NCBI RefSeq assembly: GCF_000184745.1
Contig: NC_014931.1
Location: forward strand, 5,704,001-5,768,000
DNA from: Variovorax paradoxus EPS
Lineage (GTDB): Bacteria > Pseudomonadota > Gammaproteobacteria > Burkholderiales > Burkholderiaceae_C
Reading direction: 5' to 3'
DNA: 64,000 bases
The position numbers and the translations under genes were made by a program. Of the stretch, positions 1 to 8,824 are shown in pieces. The notes under the pieces were generated by a model. It was not told where the DNA came from, did not search any database, and worked only from the letters and a program-made list of their open reading frames with translations. How positions within the stretch are numbered: position 1 is the stretch's first letter; each line of letters opens with the position of its first letter.

Positions 1-2
1 AA

Positions 3-884
3 TCACTCGAACCGGTAGTTCGCGCCCACGGTCTGCCCGACCTTGAGCGTGTATTCGACGCCCTGCACCACGATGCAGTTCATGCCGAAGGTGATGCCGC
101 CATCGACGCGCGCGTCCGCGCGGTAGGTGCGCAGCACATTGCCGACCTCAGGGCTGCTGACGGCGGTGGTCGGGTCGATGTCCGGAATCGGGCAGCGCGT
201 GCAGGGCTTGACCGGCCTGAGCTCGGCTTCGCCTTCACCGGTCGTGACATGCAGCGCATCGACGCGGTCCTCGTCGTGCGACTCGATGCCGGCCAGCACG
301 ATGTTGGGCCGGAAACGTTCGATGCCGACCGCCTCGTGCCCCGCCGCTGCAAGCCGCTCGTTGAGTTCTGCCAGCGAACCCTCGCTCGCCACCAGCAGCG
401 GATAGCCGTCGGCGAACTGGTTCAGCGCCTCGACGCCATCGGTCCATTTCAGGCTCGACAGGCGCTTGTGTTCGGGATCGAAGCGCACCAGCCGGAGGGT
501 CTGCGGTTTGCCGGGCTCGGAGAGGAAATCGCTGAACCACTGGGCGGCGATGTCGCCCATGTCGTAGGCGGCGACTTCGTCTTTCCACACCCGCACGCGG
601 ACGGGCTTCTCGACGCGGTCGAAGGCCAGGTGCAGGGCCAGCATGCCGGGGGCGCGCAGCACCACCTCCATGTGCTTCATCTGCGGCTTGATCAGCGCCA
701 TGCGCGGAATCTGGCGCTGGGTGACGAACTCGCCGTTGGCATCGACCACCATCCAGGCCCGGTCGAACTCGAGACCGGTTTCGGTCAACAGCATTTCATT
801 GAGTTCGACACCGGCACACGACTTGACGGGGTAGACGAACAGGCGCGCGATGGTGGCTTCGAGGTCGAAAACGGGCTGCGACAC
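3..884 (-). CDS. MOSC domain-containing protein (YcbX-like, without ferredoxin domain)
   Basis: A 293-aa protein with an N-terminal MOSC beta-barrel (about residues 5–125, including the motif YPVKSC) followed by a MOSC sulfurtransferase-like domain. The conserved cysteine motif KPCTRCP puts Cys228 and Cys231 where this family binds the molybdenum cofactor. Relatives (YcbX, mARC) reduce N-hydroxylated compounds; the exact substrate cannot be read from sequence. I start at a GTG preceded by AAGGAA at good spacing; the longer open frame upstream has low-complexity Arg-rich sequence and is unlikely to be coding. The stop lies 3 bases from the window edge, so the gene is complete. It diverges from the UbiH-type gene. 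Confidence 0.88.
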   Translation of the reverse strand: MSQPVFDLEATIARLFVYPVKSCAGVELNEMLLTETGLEFDRAWMVVDANGEFVTQRQIPRMALIKPQMKHMEVVLRAPGMLALHLAFDRVEKPVRVRVWKDEVAAYDMGDIAAQWFSDFLSEPGKPQTLRLVRFDPEHKRLSSLKWTDGVEALNQFADGYPLLVASEGSLAELNERLAAAGHEAVGIERFRPNIVLAGIESHDEDRVDALHVTTGEGEAELRPVKPCTRCPIPDIDPTTAVSSPEVGNVLRTYRADARVDGGITFGMNCIVVQGVEYTLKVGQTVGANYRFE

Positions 885-987
885 GGTGGGGGTTCCTTGA
901 ATCCTTGGAAAGCGACCGCGATTGTCCCGCATCGGCGCCGAAACCCCGTGGCCAGCCCATCGGGCGGATACCACGGAACCGGCTTTG

Positions 988-1061
988 CCGGGCCGCCGGT
1001 ATCGCCCCCGTGAGGGGCTTGGCGAAGCGGCACGCAGTGCGCGAAGCCTGCGGGCGGTCAT
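988..1061. repeat. REP-like intergenic palindromic repeat
   Basis: Short imperfect palindromes (cccccgtgagggg; cgcagtgcgcg) fill most of the space between two divergent genes. The wording resembles short repeats I recall as common between genes in Variovorax and relatives. The assignment is from memory of such repeats, not from a search. Confidence 0.4.
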
Positions 1062-1078
1062 GTTCTTACAATCGTCCG

Positions 1079-2206
1079 ATGGCCCTCCCCCCAGAAGTTT
1101 GCATTCGCGGCGCCGGCATCGTCGGCCGTACGCTGGCCCTGCTGCTCGCACGCGAGCGCGTGCGCGTGGCGCTGGTGGTGCCGCCCGCCGCAGAAGGCAA
1201 GCAGGACATCCGCGCCTACGCGCTCAACACAGCCTCCCGCACCCTCCTCGAATCGCTGCGCGCCTGGCCCGATGCGGCCCATGCCACGCCGGTGCGCGAG
1301 ATGCTGGTGCACGGCGACGAAGGCGGCCGCGTGCAGTTCAGCGCGGCGCGCCAGAAGGTCGATGCACTGGCATGGATCGTCGATGTGCCGGCGCTCGAAC
1401 AGCAACTGGCCGACGCAGTGCGCTTCCAGCCCCAGATCGAAGTCGTGACCGAGCCCGTGCCCGCGCCGCTTACGGTCGTGTGCGAAGGCAAGGCCAGCGC
1501 CACGCGCGAGGCGCTCGGCGTGAGCTACGAGGTCACGCGCTATCCGCAGCATGCGGTGGCCGCCCGCCTCGAAGCCGAGCAGTCGCACGACGGCATCGCG
1601 CGCCAGTGGTTCAACGAGAAGGGCGAAGTGCTCGCGCTGCTGCCGTTGGGCGGCACGCACGGCAAGACGGTCGCGCTGGTGTGGTCCGTCGACCAGCTCC
1701 GGGCCCCCGCCCTGCTCGCGCAGAGCGACGAAGAATTCAACGCCGCAGTGACCGAGGCCAGCCATGGCGCGCTCGGTGCGCTCAAGCTCGCGAGCGAGCG
1801 CGCGGCCTGGCCGCTCGCTCGCGCCATCGCCGACCGCTGGACCGGCGCGATGTCCGGGCAGACGGGCCGGTCATGGGCACTCGCGGGCGATGCGGCCCAC
1901 ACGGTGCACCCGCTCGCGGGCCAGGGCCTGAACCTCGGCTTGGCCGATGCGGCCGCCTTGGCCGAGGTGATCAAGACCCGCGACTACTGGCGCAGCGTGG
2001 GCGATGCGCGCCTCTTGCGCCGCTACGAACGCGCCCGCCGGGCCGACGTGCTGCAGATGAGCCTCGCCACCGACGGCCTGCAGCAACTCTTCTCGCACAA
2101 CCTGGGCCCGCTGCCCGCGTTGCGCAACTGGGGCATGCGTGGCTTCGACCGCACGCGCCTCGTCAAGCACTGGATCACCGCGCAAGCCATGGGCTTGAAG
2201 GCATAA
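1079..2206 (+). CDS. UbiH/UbiF/Coq6-family FAD-dependent monooxygenase
   Basis: A 375-aa flavoprotein monooxygenase. The N-terminus has the FAD dinucleotide motif G11-x-G13-x-x-G16, and the second FAD motif (AGDAAHTVHP, Gly270-Asp271, followed by GQGLNLG) is typical of the ubiquinone hydroxylase family (UbiH, UbiI, UbiF, Coq6). Members hydroxylate the aromatic ring of ubiquinone precursors with FAD, NAD(P)H and oxygen. Which ring position this one modifies cannot be told from sequence. I use the ATG directly before MALPPEVCIRGAG because the longer frame upstream runs through the intergenic repeat. It lies 34 bp before dsbC on the same strand. Confidence 0.85.
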   Translation: MALPPEVCIRGAGIVGRTLALLLARERVRVALVVPPAAEGKQDIRAYALNTASRTLLESLRAWPDAAHATPVREMLVHGDEGGRVQFSAARQKVDALAWIVDVPALEQQLADAVRFQPQIEVVTEPVPAPLTVVCEGKASATREALGVSYEVTRYPQHAVAARLEAEQSHDGIARQWFNEKGEVLALLPLGGTHGKTVALVWSVDQLRAPALLAQSDEEFNAAVTEASHGALGALKLASERAAWPLARAIADRWTGAMSGQTGRSWALAGDAAHTVHPLAGQGLNLGLADAAALAEVIKTRDYWRSVGDARLLRRYERARRADVLQMSLATDGLQQLFSHNLGPLPALRNWGMRGFDRTRLVKHWITAQAMGLKA

Positions 2207-2240
2207 CGCCCAACATTCGAACCGAACGGACTTCTTTCCC

Positions 2241-2963
2241 ATGACCCTCGCACGAACCCTCCTCCTGGCCGCCTGCACGCTGGGCGCGGCCATGGCCGCC
2301 ACCGCCGGCGAAGCCGAGATCCGCAAGAACCTGCCGGCCAGCATCCCGCAGTTCCCGCCGATCGACGAAGTCTCGAAGTCGCCGGTCAACGGCCTCTACG
2401 AAGTGCGGGTGAACGGCTCGCAGATCTTCTACACCGACGAGCAGGGCAGCTACCTGATCCAGGGCAACCTGATCGACGTGAAGACGCGCCGCAACCTCAC
2501 CGAGGAGCGCGTCGAGAAGCTCAGCGAAGTCGCGTTCGACAAGCTGCCGCTGAAGGACTCGATCAAGATCGTGCGCGGCAACGGCAAGCGCAAGCTGGCG
2601 GTGTTCGAAGACCCGAACTGCGGCTACTGCAAGCGCTTCGAAAAAGACATGAAGACGATCGACAACGTCACCGTCTACCTGTTCCTCTACCCGGTGCTCG
2701 GCGCCGATTCGACGATCAAGTCGCGCGACATCTGGTGCAGCAAGGACAAGGGCAAGGCCTGGGGCGACTGGATGGAAGGCGGCACCAAGCCCACCACCGC
2801 GGCAAGCAGCTGCGACGTGACGGCGCTGCAGCGCAACGTCGAATTCGGCCGCAAGTACAACATCACCGGCACGCCCACGCTGATCTTCAGCAACGGCACC
2901 CGCACGCCGGGCGCCATTCCCGCAGAGCAGGTCGAGAAGCAACTCGCCGCTTCCGCCAGCTGA
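2241..2963 (+). CDS. dsbC: Thiol:disulfide interchange protein DsbC
   Basis: A 240-aa periplasmic disulfide isomerase. The first about 22 residues form a signal peptide ending in ATA/GEAE. An N-terminal dimerisation domain is followed by a thioredoxin fold with the CGYC active site at residues 127–130 (DPNCGYCKRFEKD) and the cis-Pro region TGTPTLIF. DsbC rearranges wrongly formed disulfides in the periplasm and is kept reduced by DsbD. The stop codon overlaps the ATG of the M61 peptidase gene (TGATG), so the two are probably translated together. Confidence 0.95.
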   Translation: MTLARTLLLAACTLGAAMAATAGEAEIRKNLPASIPQFPPIDEVSKSPVNGLYEVRVNGSQIFYTDEQGSYLIQGNLIDVKTRRNLTEERVEKLSEVAFDKLPLKDSIKIVRGNGKRKLAVFEDPNCGYCKRFEKDMKTIDNVTVYLFLYPVLGADSTIKSRDIWCSKDKGKAWGDWMEGGTKPTTAASSCDVTALQRNVEFGRKYNITGTPTLIFSNGTRTPGAIPAEQVEKQLAASAS

Positions 2964-4795
2964 TGGCGACGAAAGCCGTTTCCCGGCGCGCAGTTGCCGC
3001 GCCCGCTGCAGGCGTGCGTTATCGCGTCGAGTGCGCGGACCTGCATGCGCATCTCTTCGCCGTCACGCTGACCATCGACGCACCCGCCGCGCTGCAGCGG
3101 GTGACGCTGCCGGTGTGGATTCCAGGCAGTTATCTGGTGCGCGAATTCGCCAAGAACCTGCAGGGCCTGCGCGCCACGCAGGGGCGCCGCAAGCCCACGC
3201 TGACGCAGGTCGACAAATGCAGCTGGCTGGTCGACTGCGCACCGGGCCAGCCGCTGGTGCTGCACTACCAGGTCTGCGCGTACGACAACTCGGTGCGCAC
3301 CGCGTGGCTCGACGCCGAACGCGGCTTCTTCAACGGCACGAGCCTGTGCCTGCGCGTCGAGGGTCAGACCAATGCGCCGCACGCGCTCGACATCGTCGCG
3401 CCGTCGTTGGCGGCCGATGGCGCCGCCTGGTCGTGCGCCACCGCGCTCGTGCCCAAGAAGGTCGACAAGCAAGGCTTCGGCAGCTACCAGGCCAGCGGCT
3501 ACGACGAACTGGCCGACAGCCCGGTCGAGATGGGCGCCTTCTGGAGCGCCGAATTCGACGCCTGCGGCGTGCCGCACCGCTTCGTGATCGCGGGTGCCGC
3601 CGCCTCGTTCGACGGCGACCGGCTGATCGCCGACACCAAGGCCATCTGCGAAGCCGAGATGCGCTTCTGGCACGGTGACAAGGCCGGCAAGCGCGGCGGA
3701 CCGAAGCTGCCGATCGACCGCTACGTCTTCATGCTGAATGCAGTCGACGACGGCTACGGCGGGCTCGAGCACCGGCACTCCACGGCGCTCATCTGCAACC
3801 GCCGCGACCTGCCGCAGCGCGGCGAAAAGAAGAAGCAGGCCGAGGGCTACACCACGCTGATGGGGCTCATCAGCCACGAGTACTTCCACACCTGGAACGT
3901 CAAGCGCATGCGGCCGGCGGAGTTCGCGCATTACGACTACAGCCGCGAGAACTACACGCAGCTCCTGTGGTTCTTCGAGGGCTTCACCAGCTACTACGAC
4001 GACCTGCTGCTGCGCCGCGCGGGCCGCATTGACGACGGGGCGTACCTGCGCCTCCTCAACAAGACCATCAACCAGGTGCAGCAGACGCCGGGGCGGCTGG
4101 TGCAGCCTGTCGCCGATGCGAGCTTCGACGCCTGGGTCAAGTACTACCGTCAGGACGAGCAGACGCCCAACAGCACGGTGAGCTACTACACCAAGGGCGC
4201 CCTGGTGGCGCTGTGCTTCGATCTCACGCTGCGCCACGAAGGCAAGGGTTCGCTCGACGACGTGATACGCCACCTGTGGACGCACAGCGGCGGCGGGCCG
4301 ATCAGCGAAGCGGACATCGCGGCCGCACTCGAAGCCGTGAGCGGCCGCTCGTATGCGCAGGAGCTTGCGCGCTGGGTGCATTCGACCGAAGAGCTGCCGC
4401 TCTCGCAGCTCCTGCGCACGCACGGCGTGGCGACGCTCGAAGATCCGTCGCAGCAGGCGCAGGTGCTCGGCCTGCGCGTTGCCGAAGCCAACGGCAGCGT
4501 GCAGGTCAAGGTGGTGCTGCGCGCCGGTGCGGCCGAAAAGGCCGGCTTCTCGGCCAATGACGAGTGGATCGGTATCGAGCTGCCCGCTGTTGGCAAGAAG
4601 AAATTTGCGCAGGCCTGGCGCATCGCCAAGCTGGACGATCTCGCGCTGTATCTGGGCGACACGACGAAGTTCACCGCCATCGTTGCGCGCGATCGCAAGC
4701 TGCTCCGGCTGCCGCTCACGCTGCCGACAGGCGTGACCACCTGGCGCCTCTTCACGCACGACGCCGCGAAAGTGACGGGCTGGTTGGCCGGTTAA
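2963..4795 (+). CDS. M61 family metallopeptidase with PDZ domain
   Basis: A 610-aa protein of the M61 (glycyl aminopeptidase) family. The zinc motif HEYFH lies at residues 305–309 and is followed by the third ligand candidate Glu339 in FFEGFTSYYDD, with a C-terminal PDZ-like region (about 490–590). No clear signal peptide is visible, so it is probably cytosolic. The start overlaps the dsbC stop by one base. Its stop codon overlaps the stop of the convergent DUF2325 gene inside the palindrome GTTAAC. Substrate unknown; family members favour N-terminal Gly or Ala. Confidence 0.88.
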   Translation: MATKAVSRRAVAAPAAGVRYRVECADLHAHLFAVTLTIDAPAALQRVTLPVWIPGSYLVREFAKNLQGLRATQGRRKPTLTQVDKCSWLVDCAPGQPLVLHYQVCAYDNSVRTAWLDAERGFFNGTSLCLRVEGQTNAPHALDIVAPSLAADGAAWSCATALVPKKVDKQGFGSYQASGYDELADSPVEMGAFWSAEFDACGVPHRFVIAGAAASFDGDRLIADTKAICEAEMRFWHGDKAGKRGGPKLPIDRYVFMLNAVDDGYGGLEHRHSTALICNRRDLPQRGEKKKQAEGYTTLMGLISHEYFHTWNVKRMRPAEFAHYDYSRENYTQLLWFFEGFTSYYDDLLLRRAGRIDDGAYLRLLNKTINQVQQTPGRLVQPVADASFDAWVKYYRQDEQTPNSTVSYYTKGALVALCFDLTLRHEGKGSLDDVIRHLWTHSGGGPISEADIAAALEAVSGRSYAQELARWVHSTEELPLSQLLRTHGVATLEDPSQQAQVLGLRVAEANGSVQVKVVLRAGAAEKAGFSANDEWIGIELPAVGKKKFAQAWRIAKLDDLALYLGDTTKFTAIVARDRKLLRLPLTLPTGVTTWRLFTHDAAKVTGWLAG

Positions 4796-5379
4796 CCGGC
4801 GATTTCCGTCGCCGCCGGGTTCCGCACAAACAGCATCGGCTGCGGCTCGCCTACCAGCACGCAGGGCTTGCCGGTACGCCGGCAATGGTCCTGCACGCGC
4901 CAGTAGGCGCCGTGGCTCATGCAACCCGTCTGGCAGATCACGAGGTCGGCGGCGCGCAGGCCGGCTTCGAGTGCCGGATCGTCGGCATCGTCGCCCCCGT
5001 CGTGGTGCAGGTAGCGGCCACCGGCGATTTCGACCAGTTGGCGTGCGAGCGAAGGCGCTTCTTCCTCGCGCCCGACGCACAGCACGGCCTTTTCGCGCAG
5101 ATCGGCCGGCGCTTCGGGCGTGGGCGGAATTTCGTGGCGCCGGCTGGCCGGCGACAGCAGGGCGTGCAGGCGCTTGGGCAGCGCACCGCCGACGGCCGCG
5201 CGCGCCGCGAGCTCTTCGCGCACCATCGCAATGGCCGAATCGCGCGCCACCAGTGCGCCGCGCAGGCGCACGATCTGCGCCTCGAGCCGCTCGACCAGCG
5301 CGGCCTGTTCGGCCAGCAGGCGCGAGCAGCGCTCCTGCACCCGGGCATACGCCCGCAGCAACACGGCATGTTCTTGCAT
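4792..5379 (-). CDS. DUF2325 domain-containing protein
   Basis: A 195-aa protein. The N-terminal half (about 1–75) is a heptad-rich coiled coil (RLLAEQAALVERLEAQIVRL). The C-terminal about 100 residues match DUF2325: VLCVGR near the start, the HHDGG segment, then the Cys-containing motif CQTGCMSHGAYW and the tail GKPCVLVGEP. The function of DUF2325 is unknown. I chose the ATG at 5379 over the one at 5391 because GGAG sits 6 nt before it. A Fur-box-like palindrome lies 26 bp upstream, which suggests iron-dependent repression. Its stop overlaps that of the M61 gene. Confidence 0.8.
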   Translation of the reverse strand: MQEHAVLLRAYARVQERCSRLLAEQAALVERLEAQIVRLRGALVARDSAIAMVREELAARAAVGGALPKRLHALLSPASRRHEIPPTPEAPADLREKAVLCVGREEEAPSLARQLVEIAGGRYLHHDGGDDADDPALEAGLRAADLVICQTGCMSHGAYWRVQDHCRRTGKPCVLVGEPQPMLFVRNPAATEIAG

Positions 5380-5405
5380 CGGGAACTCCATGCGGCCATT
5401 CTAGA

Positions 5406-5420
5406 TGAGAGCAATTCTCA
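5406..5420 (-). promoter_or_regulatory. Fur-box-like palindrome upstream of DUF2325 gene
   Basis: The 15-bp sequence TGAGAgcaatTCTCA is a perfect 5+5 inverted repeat. It matches the core of proteobacterial Fur operators (TGAGAATNATTCTCA) at most positions. It sits just ahead of the DUF2325 start, where a bound repressor would block transcription. The match is by eye. Confidence 0.5.
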
Positions 5421-5508
5421 ATTGGAAGGATATGGGGTGTCAGCAGGCCGGGGGCCTTGCTCGGTATAGTGGCCCGGACGAATTTTTCCCACCTCTCCCG
5501 GAGACACC

Positions 5509-6288
5509 ATGAGCTACGAAAACATCGAAGTGCGGACCGAAGCAGGCAAGGTCGGCATCATCACCCTCAACCGCCCCAAGGCCCTGAACGCGCTCAACGA
5601 CGCGCTCATGACCGAGTTGGGCAAGGCGCTCAAGGCCTTCGATGCGGACGACGCCATCGGCTGCATCATCCTCACCGGCAGCGAACGCGCCTTCGCGGCC
5701 GGCGCCGACATCGCGGCGATGGCCAAGTACAGCTTCATCGACACCTACAAGGGCGACTACATCACCCGCAACTGGGAAACCATCCGCACGATCCGCAAGC
5801 CCGTGATCGGCGCGGTGGCCGGCTTCGCGCTGGGCGGCGGCTGCGAGCTCGCGATGATGTGCGACTTCATCATCGCCGCCGACACCGCCAAGTTCGGCCA
5901 GCCCGAGATCAAGATCGGCGTGATCCCCGGCGCCGGCGGCACGCAGCGCCTGCCGCGCGCGGTGGGCAAGAGCAAGGCGATGGACATGGTGCTCACCGCC
6001 CGCATGATGGACGCCGCAGAAGCCGAGCGCGCCGGCCTCGTGAGCCGCGTGGTGCCTTACGAAAAGCTGGCCGACGAGGCGCTGGGCGCGGCGCTGATCA
6101 TCTGCGGCTTCTCGCAGGTCTCGGTGATGGCGGCCAAGGAATCGGTCAATCGCGCCTTCGAAAGCGGCCTGAGCGACGGCGTGATGTTCGAGCGCCGGCT
6201 GTTCCACGCGCTGTTTGCCACGGTCGACCAGAAGGAAGGCATGGATGCCTTCCTGAACAAGCGCACGCCTGATTTCAAGAACGCCTGA
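5509..6288 (+). CDS. Enoyl-CoA hydratase
   Basis: A 259-aa crotonase. The oxyanion-hole motif [10 protein letters not shown] is near residue 63. The two catalytic glutamates expected of a true hydratase are present: Glu113 in [12 protein letters not shown] and Glu133 in [12 protein letters not shown]. It hydrates trans-2-enoyl-CoA to (S)-3-hydroxyacyl-CoA in beta-oxidation. Length and motifs match the short-chain hydratases (FadB1/PaaF/EchA type). A strong GGAGAC ribosome site precedes the ATG. It stands alone, convergent with the anti-sigma-like gene. Confidence 0.93.
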   Translation: MSYENIEVRTEAGKVGIITLNRPKALNALNDALMTELGKALKAFDADDAIGCIILTGSERAFAAGADIAAMAKYSFIDTYKGDYITRNWETIRTIRKPVIGAVAGFALGGGCELAMMCDFIIAADTAKFGQPEIKIGVIPGAGGTQRLPRAVGKSKAMDMVLTARMMDAAEAERAGLVSRVVPYEKLADEALGAALIICGFSQVSVMAAKESVNRAFESGLSDGVMFERRLFHALFATVDQKEGMDAFLNKRTPDFKNA

Positions 6289-6326
6289 AGACGATGAAGG
6301 CGCTGCGGCGCGCAGCTATTAAATAA

Positions 6327-7721
6327 CTAGCGCGTCAGCAGCGCCCGCAATGCGGCGAGCGCCGGTGCCGGTGGCGTGCCGACCGTTGCGGTGCCGCCGG
6401 GCTGCGGTGTCCAGCGCACCTGGTCGCCCGCGATCTCGAGCACGGCGATCACCGTGCCACCCTGATAGAGCGACAGGCGCGCCTCGACCGGTGCGGCCAG
6501 TTGCATGTCGGCCGTCGTGGCCGAGCGGGCCACCGTGTTCACCAATGCCGCCAGCCCTTCGATGTCGCCGCGTGCGTGCTGCACGCCCAGGCCTGCACGC
6601 ATGAGATCGAAGGACGTCCAGCGGTCAAGCGCAGAGAACGCCGAAGCACCCGTCGGCGACCTGGCAGCCTTGGCAGTGGCAGCGCGCGGCGGGGCCGTGT
6701 CGCGCAGGGCGCCCGAGACGTCGGCATTCGGACTGCCTCCCCGCGCAATAGATCCGGATGCGTTGGCCGGCAGTTCCCGTTGCAAAGGCACGGGCGCAAC
6801 AGGTGCTCGTGGTGCAGCCGCCACCACCGCAGGCGACGCCCTTTCGGGCACCGCGATGGGAGCAGGTGCGACCGACGACGCGGGTGGTGCTGCGGCATAG
6901 GCACTGCGCCGCTCCTGCTCTTTTTCATCCTGCGCGCTTTCGCTCTTTTGACGCGCGCGTGCAGCCGACTCGGCGGCGCCCGGCGCGGCCGCCGCGAGTG
7001 CCGGTGGCGCAGGCGCTATCGCAGGTGCGGGTGGAGAAACTGGAGCAGCGGGGGCTGGCGGCGCAGGGAGAGGTACTGCCGCCGATTGCACTTCGGCCGG
7101 AGCAGGCGCCGGCTCCGGAGGCGCCGACTTCACCTCTGGGGCAGGCGCAGGTGCTGCTTCTGTCTGCTTGCGAGCAGTCGCCGGCGCGGGCTTGCGGGCG
7201 GCATCCGCTATCGCGCGGTCTGGCGCTTCCCTGACCGCATCGCGCGCGGGAGCTGGAGGGGCTTCCGCCGCGGAGGGTGCCTGCTGCGCAACGATCGCGG
7301 GGCTGGATGCAGTCTCCGCCGCGGGCGGCGTCGGCGCTGCGGCGGGTGCCGGCGCCGGTGCGCTGGCGACCTTCGCCTCGCCGTCGAGCCTCGCATCGGG
7401 AATCGGCTCGCGGTGCCACAGCACGGTCACGAAGCCGGCCACGAGCACGGTGGCGAAGGCCGCATTCCAGGGCATGCGTGCGCGGGTGTCGCCGCCGCCG
7501 AACAGCCGGCGCCACCAGGGCGCGGCGCTCGCGTTATTGGCGGCGGATGCCGACGCCGATGTGGGCGCAGCGGCGAGGTTGTGCGCCATCTTCCGGATCG
7601 CATCGCGCGTGCGCGGATCGGGCGTCGCATCGCGATCGGGCGCATGGTCGAGCGCGCGGCGCAGCGCCGGGTCGCGTAAGTCCCCATCACCGTTGTCGTG
7701 GAGCTCGATGTCGTTGCTCAT
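6327..7721 (-). CDS. Anti-sigma-like membrane protein with long Ala/Pro-rich linker
   Basis: A 464-aa protein. A short N-terminal cytosolic domain (about 1–70) precedes one membrane helix (PWNAAFATVLVAGFVTVLW, near residue 85). Then follows a low-complexity Ala/Pro-rich stretch of more than 200 residues, and a folded C-terminal domain of about 110 residues. Its ATG overlaps the stop of the upstream ECF sigma gene (ATGA), the usual arrangement for a sigma/anti-sigma pair. The N-terminal region shows no clear ZAS (HxxxCxxC) zinc motif, so the anti-sigma role is inferred from position and topology. Signal sensed is unknown. Confidence 0.6.
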   Translation of the reverse strand: MSNDIELHDNGDGDLRDPALRRALDHAPDRDATPDPRTRDAIRKMAHNLAAAPTSASASAANNASAAPWWRRLFGGGDTRARMPWNAAFATVLVAGFVTVLWHREPIPDARLDGEAKVASAPAPAPAAAPTPPAAETASSPAIVAQQAPSAAEAPPAPARDAVREAPDRAIADAARKPAPATARKQTEAAPAPAPEVKSAPPEPAPAPAEVQSAAVPLPAPPAPAAPVSPPAPAIAPAPPALAAAAPGAAESAARARQKSESAQDEKEQERRSAYAAAPPASSVAPAPIAVPERASPAVVAAAPRAPVAPVPLQRELPANASGSIARGGSPNADVSGALRDTAPPRAATAKAARSPTGASAFSALDRWTSFDLMRAGLGVQHARGDIEGLAALVNTVARSATTADMQLAAPVEARLSLYQGGTVIAVLEIAGDQVRWTPQPGGTATVGTPPAPALAALRALLTR

Positions 7722-8383
7722 GCGCGTTGCTCCAGCACCGACAGGTAGCGTTCCATGCACCCACGCAGTTTCTGCAAGCCGTAACGCAGGCGGCTGCGCA
7801 CCGTCTCGAAACCGATCTCCAGGCTCGCCGCCAGCGCCTCGACCGTCAGGCCGTCTTCGTGGTGCAACAGGAATGCGGCGCGCTGGTCGACCGGCAATTC
7901 ATCGAGGCAGGCCAGCAGCCGCCGCCCGGCGGCGCGCCAGAAGGCGAGCTCCTCCGCGGACGGATGCGCGGCGGCATCGACCGCGCCGCGCACGCCCCGG
8001 TCGAGCGTGGGTATGGCGTCGCCGTCGTCGTCCGGATGCGCGTCGAGCGTCACCTCGCGGCCGCTCACGCGCAGGCGGTCCATCGCAAGGTTGTGCGCGA
8101 TCGTGAAAGCCCAGGTGCGCCAGGCGGCGCCCTGCGGCGAGAAGCTCGCGCGCGCCGAGATGATCCGCACCCAGGTGTCCTGGAACACCTCGTCGGCCTG
8201 CGCCGCGAGCCGCGCGCCCAAGAGGCGCTTGACGAAGCGGAACAGCCCGCCCTCGTGGCGCGCGTAGAGCACGTCGAACGCGGCGGCGTCACCGTGGGCG
8301 TAGGCCAGCATCAACTGATCGTCGGGCATGGCGTCGCGCTCGGTGGCGGCTTTGGCGGAAGGGGCGCGTGGGAGCGCAGACAT
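7718..8383 (-). CDS. RNA polymerase ECF sigma factor (sigma-70 family)
   Basis: A 221-aa protein with the sigma-70 region 2 signature (LYARHEGGLFRFVKRLLG, DEVFQDTWVRI, WAFTIAHNLAMDRLR) and region 4 (LPVDQRAAFLLHHEDGLTVEALA, then ETVRSRLRYGLQKLRGCME). It directs RNA polymerase to a small stress- or envelope-type regulon. I start at MSALPRAPS, where AGGTGA lies about 10 nt upstream. A shorter start at MPDDQLMLAYAHGD is possible. The 4-bp overlap with the next gene pairs it with the membrane protein that probably holds it inactive. Confidence 0.88.
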   Translation of the reverse strand: MSALPRAPSAKAATERDAMPDDQLMLAYAHGDAAAFDVLYARHEGGLFRFVKRLLGARLAAQADEVFQDTWVRIISARASFSPQGAAWRTWAFTIAHNLAMDRLRVSGREVTLDAHPDDDGDAIPTLDRGVRGAVDAAAHPSAEELAFWRAAGRRLLACLDELPVDQRAAFLLHHEDGLTVEALAASLEIGFETVRSRLRYGLQKLRGCMERYLSVLEQRA

Positions 8384-8590
8384 CGGCGGATTTTCACCTG
8401 AGCTTGTACGGGCGGCGGAGGGCATCGGGGTTCGCCACCGGGAAAAAAGTCGCGCGGCTTAATCCCGAACCCTTGCGAGCAGACCGGATTCGGGAGACGC
8501 AGCCGATGTTTCCAACTACTCGGTCCAGACGCTGGGTCTGGCCAATTGTGCGGCTGGTGACGGAAGAATTGGGCAGCTGCCGGCGGGTGG

Positions 8591-8620
8591 TTGAACTGGT
8601 CCCGCGGACTGGGCTATAAT
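8591..8620 (+). promoter_or_regulatory. Sigma-70-type promoter of the tRNA gene
   Basis: TTGAAC at 8591–8596 and a perfect TATAAT at 8615–8620 are separated by 18 bp, about 28 bp ahead of the tRNA 5' end. This fits a strong housekeeping promoter. Confidence 0.7.
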
Positions 8621-8647
8621 TTTGGGCTCAGCGCAAAACGCTGAAAC

Positions 8648-8724
8648 GGCTCTTTAGCTCAGTCGGTTAGAGCGATGGAATCATAATCCACAGGTCCGCG
8701 GTTCGAATCCGTGAAGAGCCACCA
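8648..8724 (+). tRNA. tRNA-Met (CAT anticodon)
   Basis: A 77-nt cloverleaf with encoded CCA. The acceptor stem is GGCTCTT with AAGAGCC, the D arm is GCTC/GAGC, the anticodon loop is ATCATAA with CAT at 34–36, and the T arm contains GGTTCGAATCC. The lack of an initiator-type acceptor mismatch argues for elongator Met. A tRNA-Ile2, whose CAT anticodon is modified by TilS, cannot be excluded by eye. Confidence 0.9.
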
Positions 8725-8754
8725 ACACTGCCGAAGCGGTTCTCCGCCAAGGCC

Positions 8755-8792
8755 AAAAGCCCTAAGTAGATCAACTACTTAGGGCTTTTTTT
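8755..8792. terminator. Bidirectional rho-independent terminator
   Basis: A perfect 11-bp stem (GCCCTAAGTAG with CTACTTAGGGC) and a 5-nt loop, with seven T on the right and four A on the left. It can stop the tRNA transcript and the convergent SRPBCC gene. Confidence 0.85.
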
Positions 8793-8824
8793 CGTCTGGC
8801 CGACAGACGACTGCGCGGCGCCCG

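Noticed and set aside
2687..5080. Long open frame antisense to the M61 gene (797 codons)
   Set aside because: A mirror frame of a real gene in high-GC DNA; its protein is Arg/Ala/Gln-rich without motifs, while the sense frame has clear catalytic residues.
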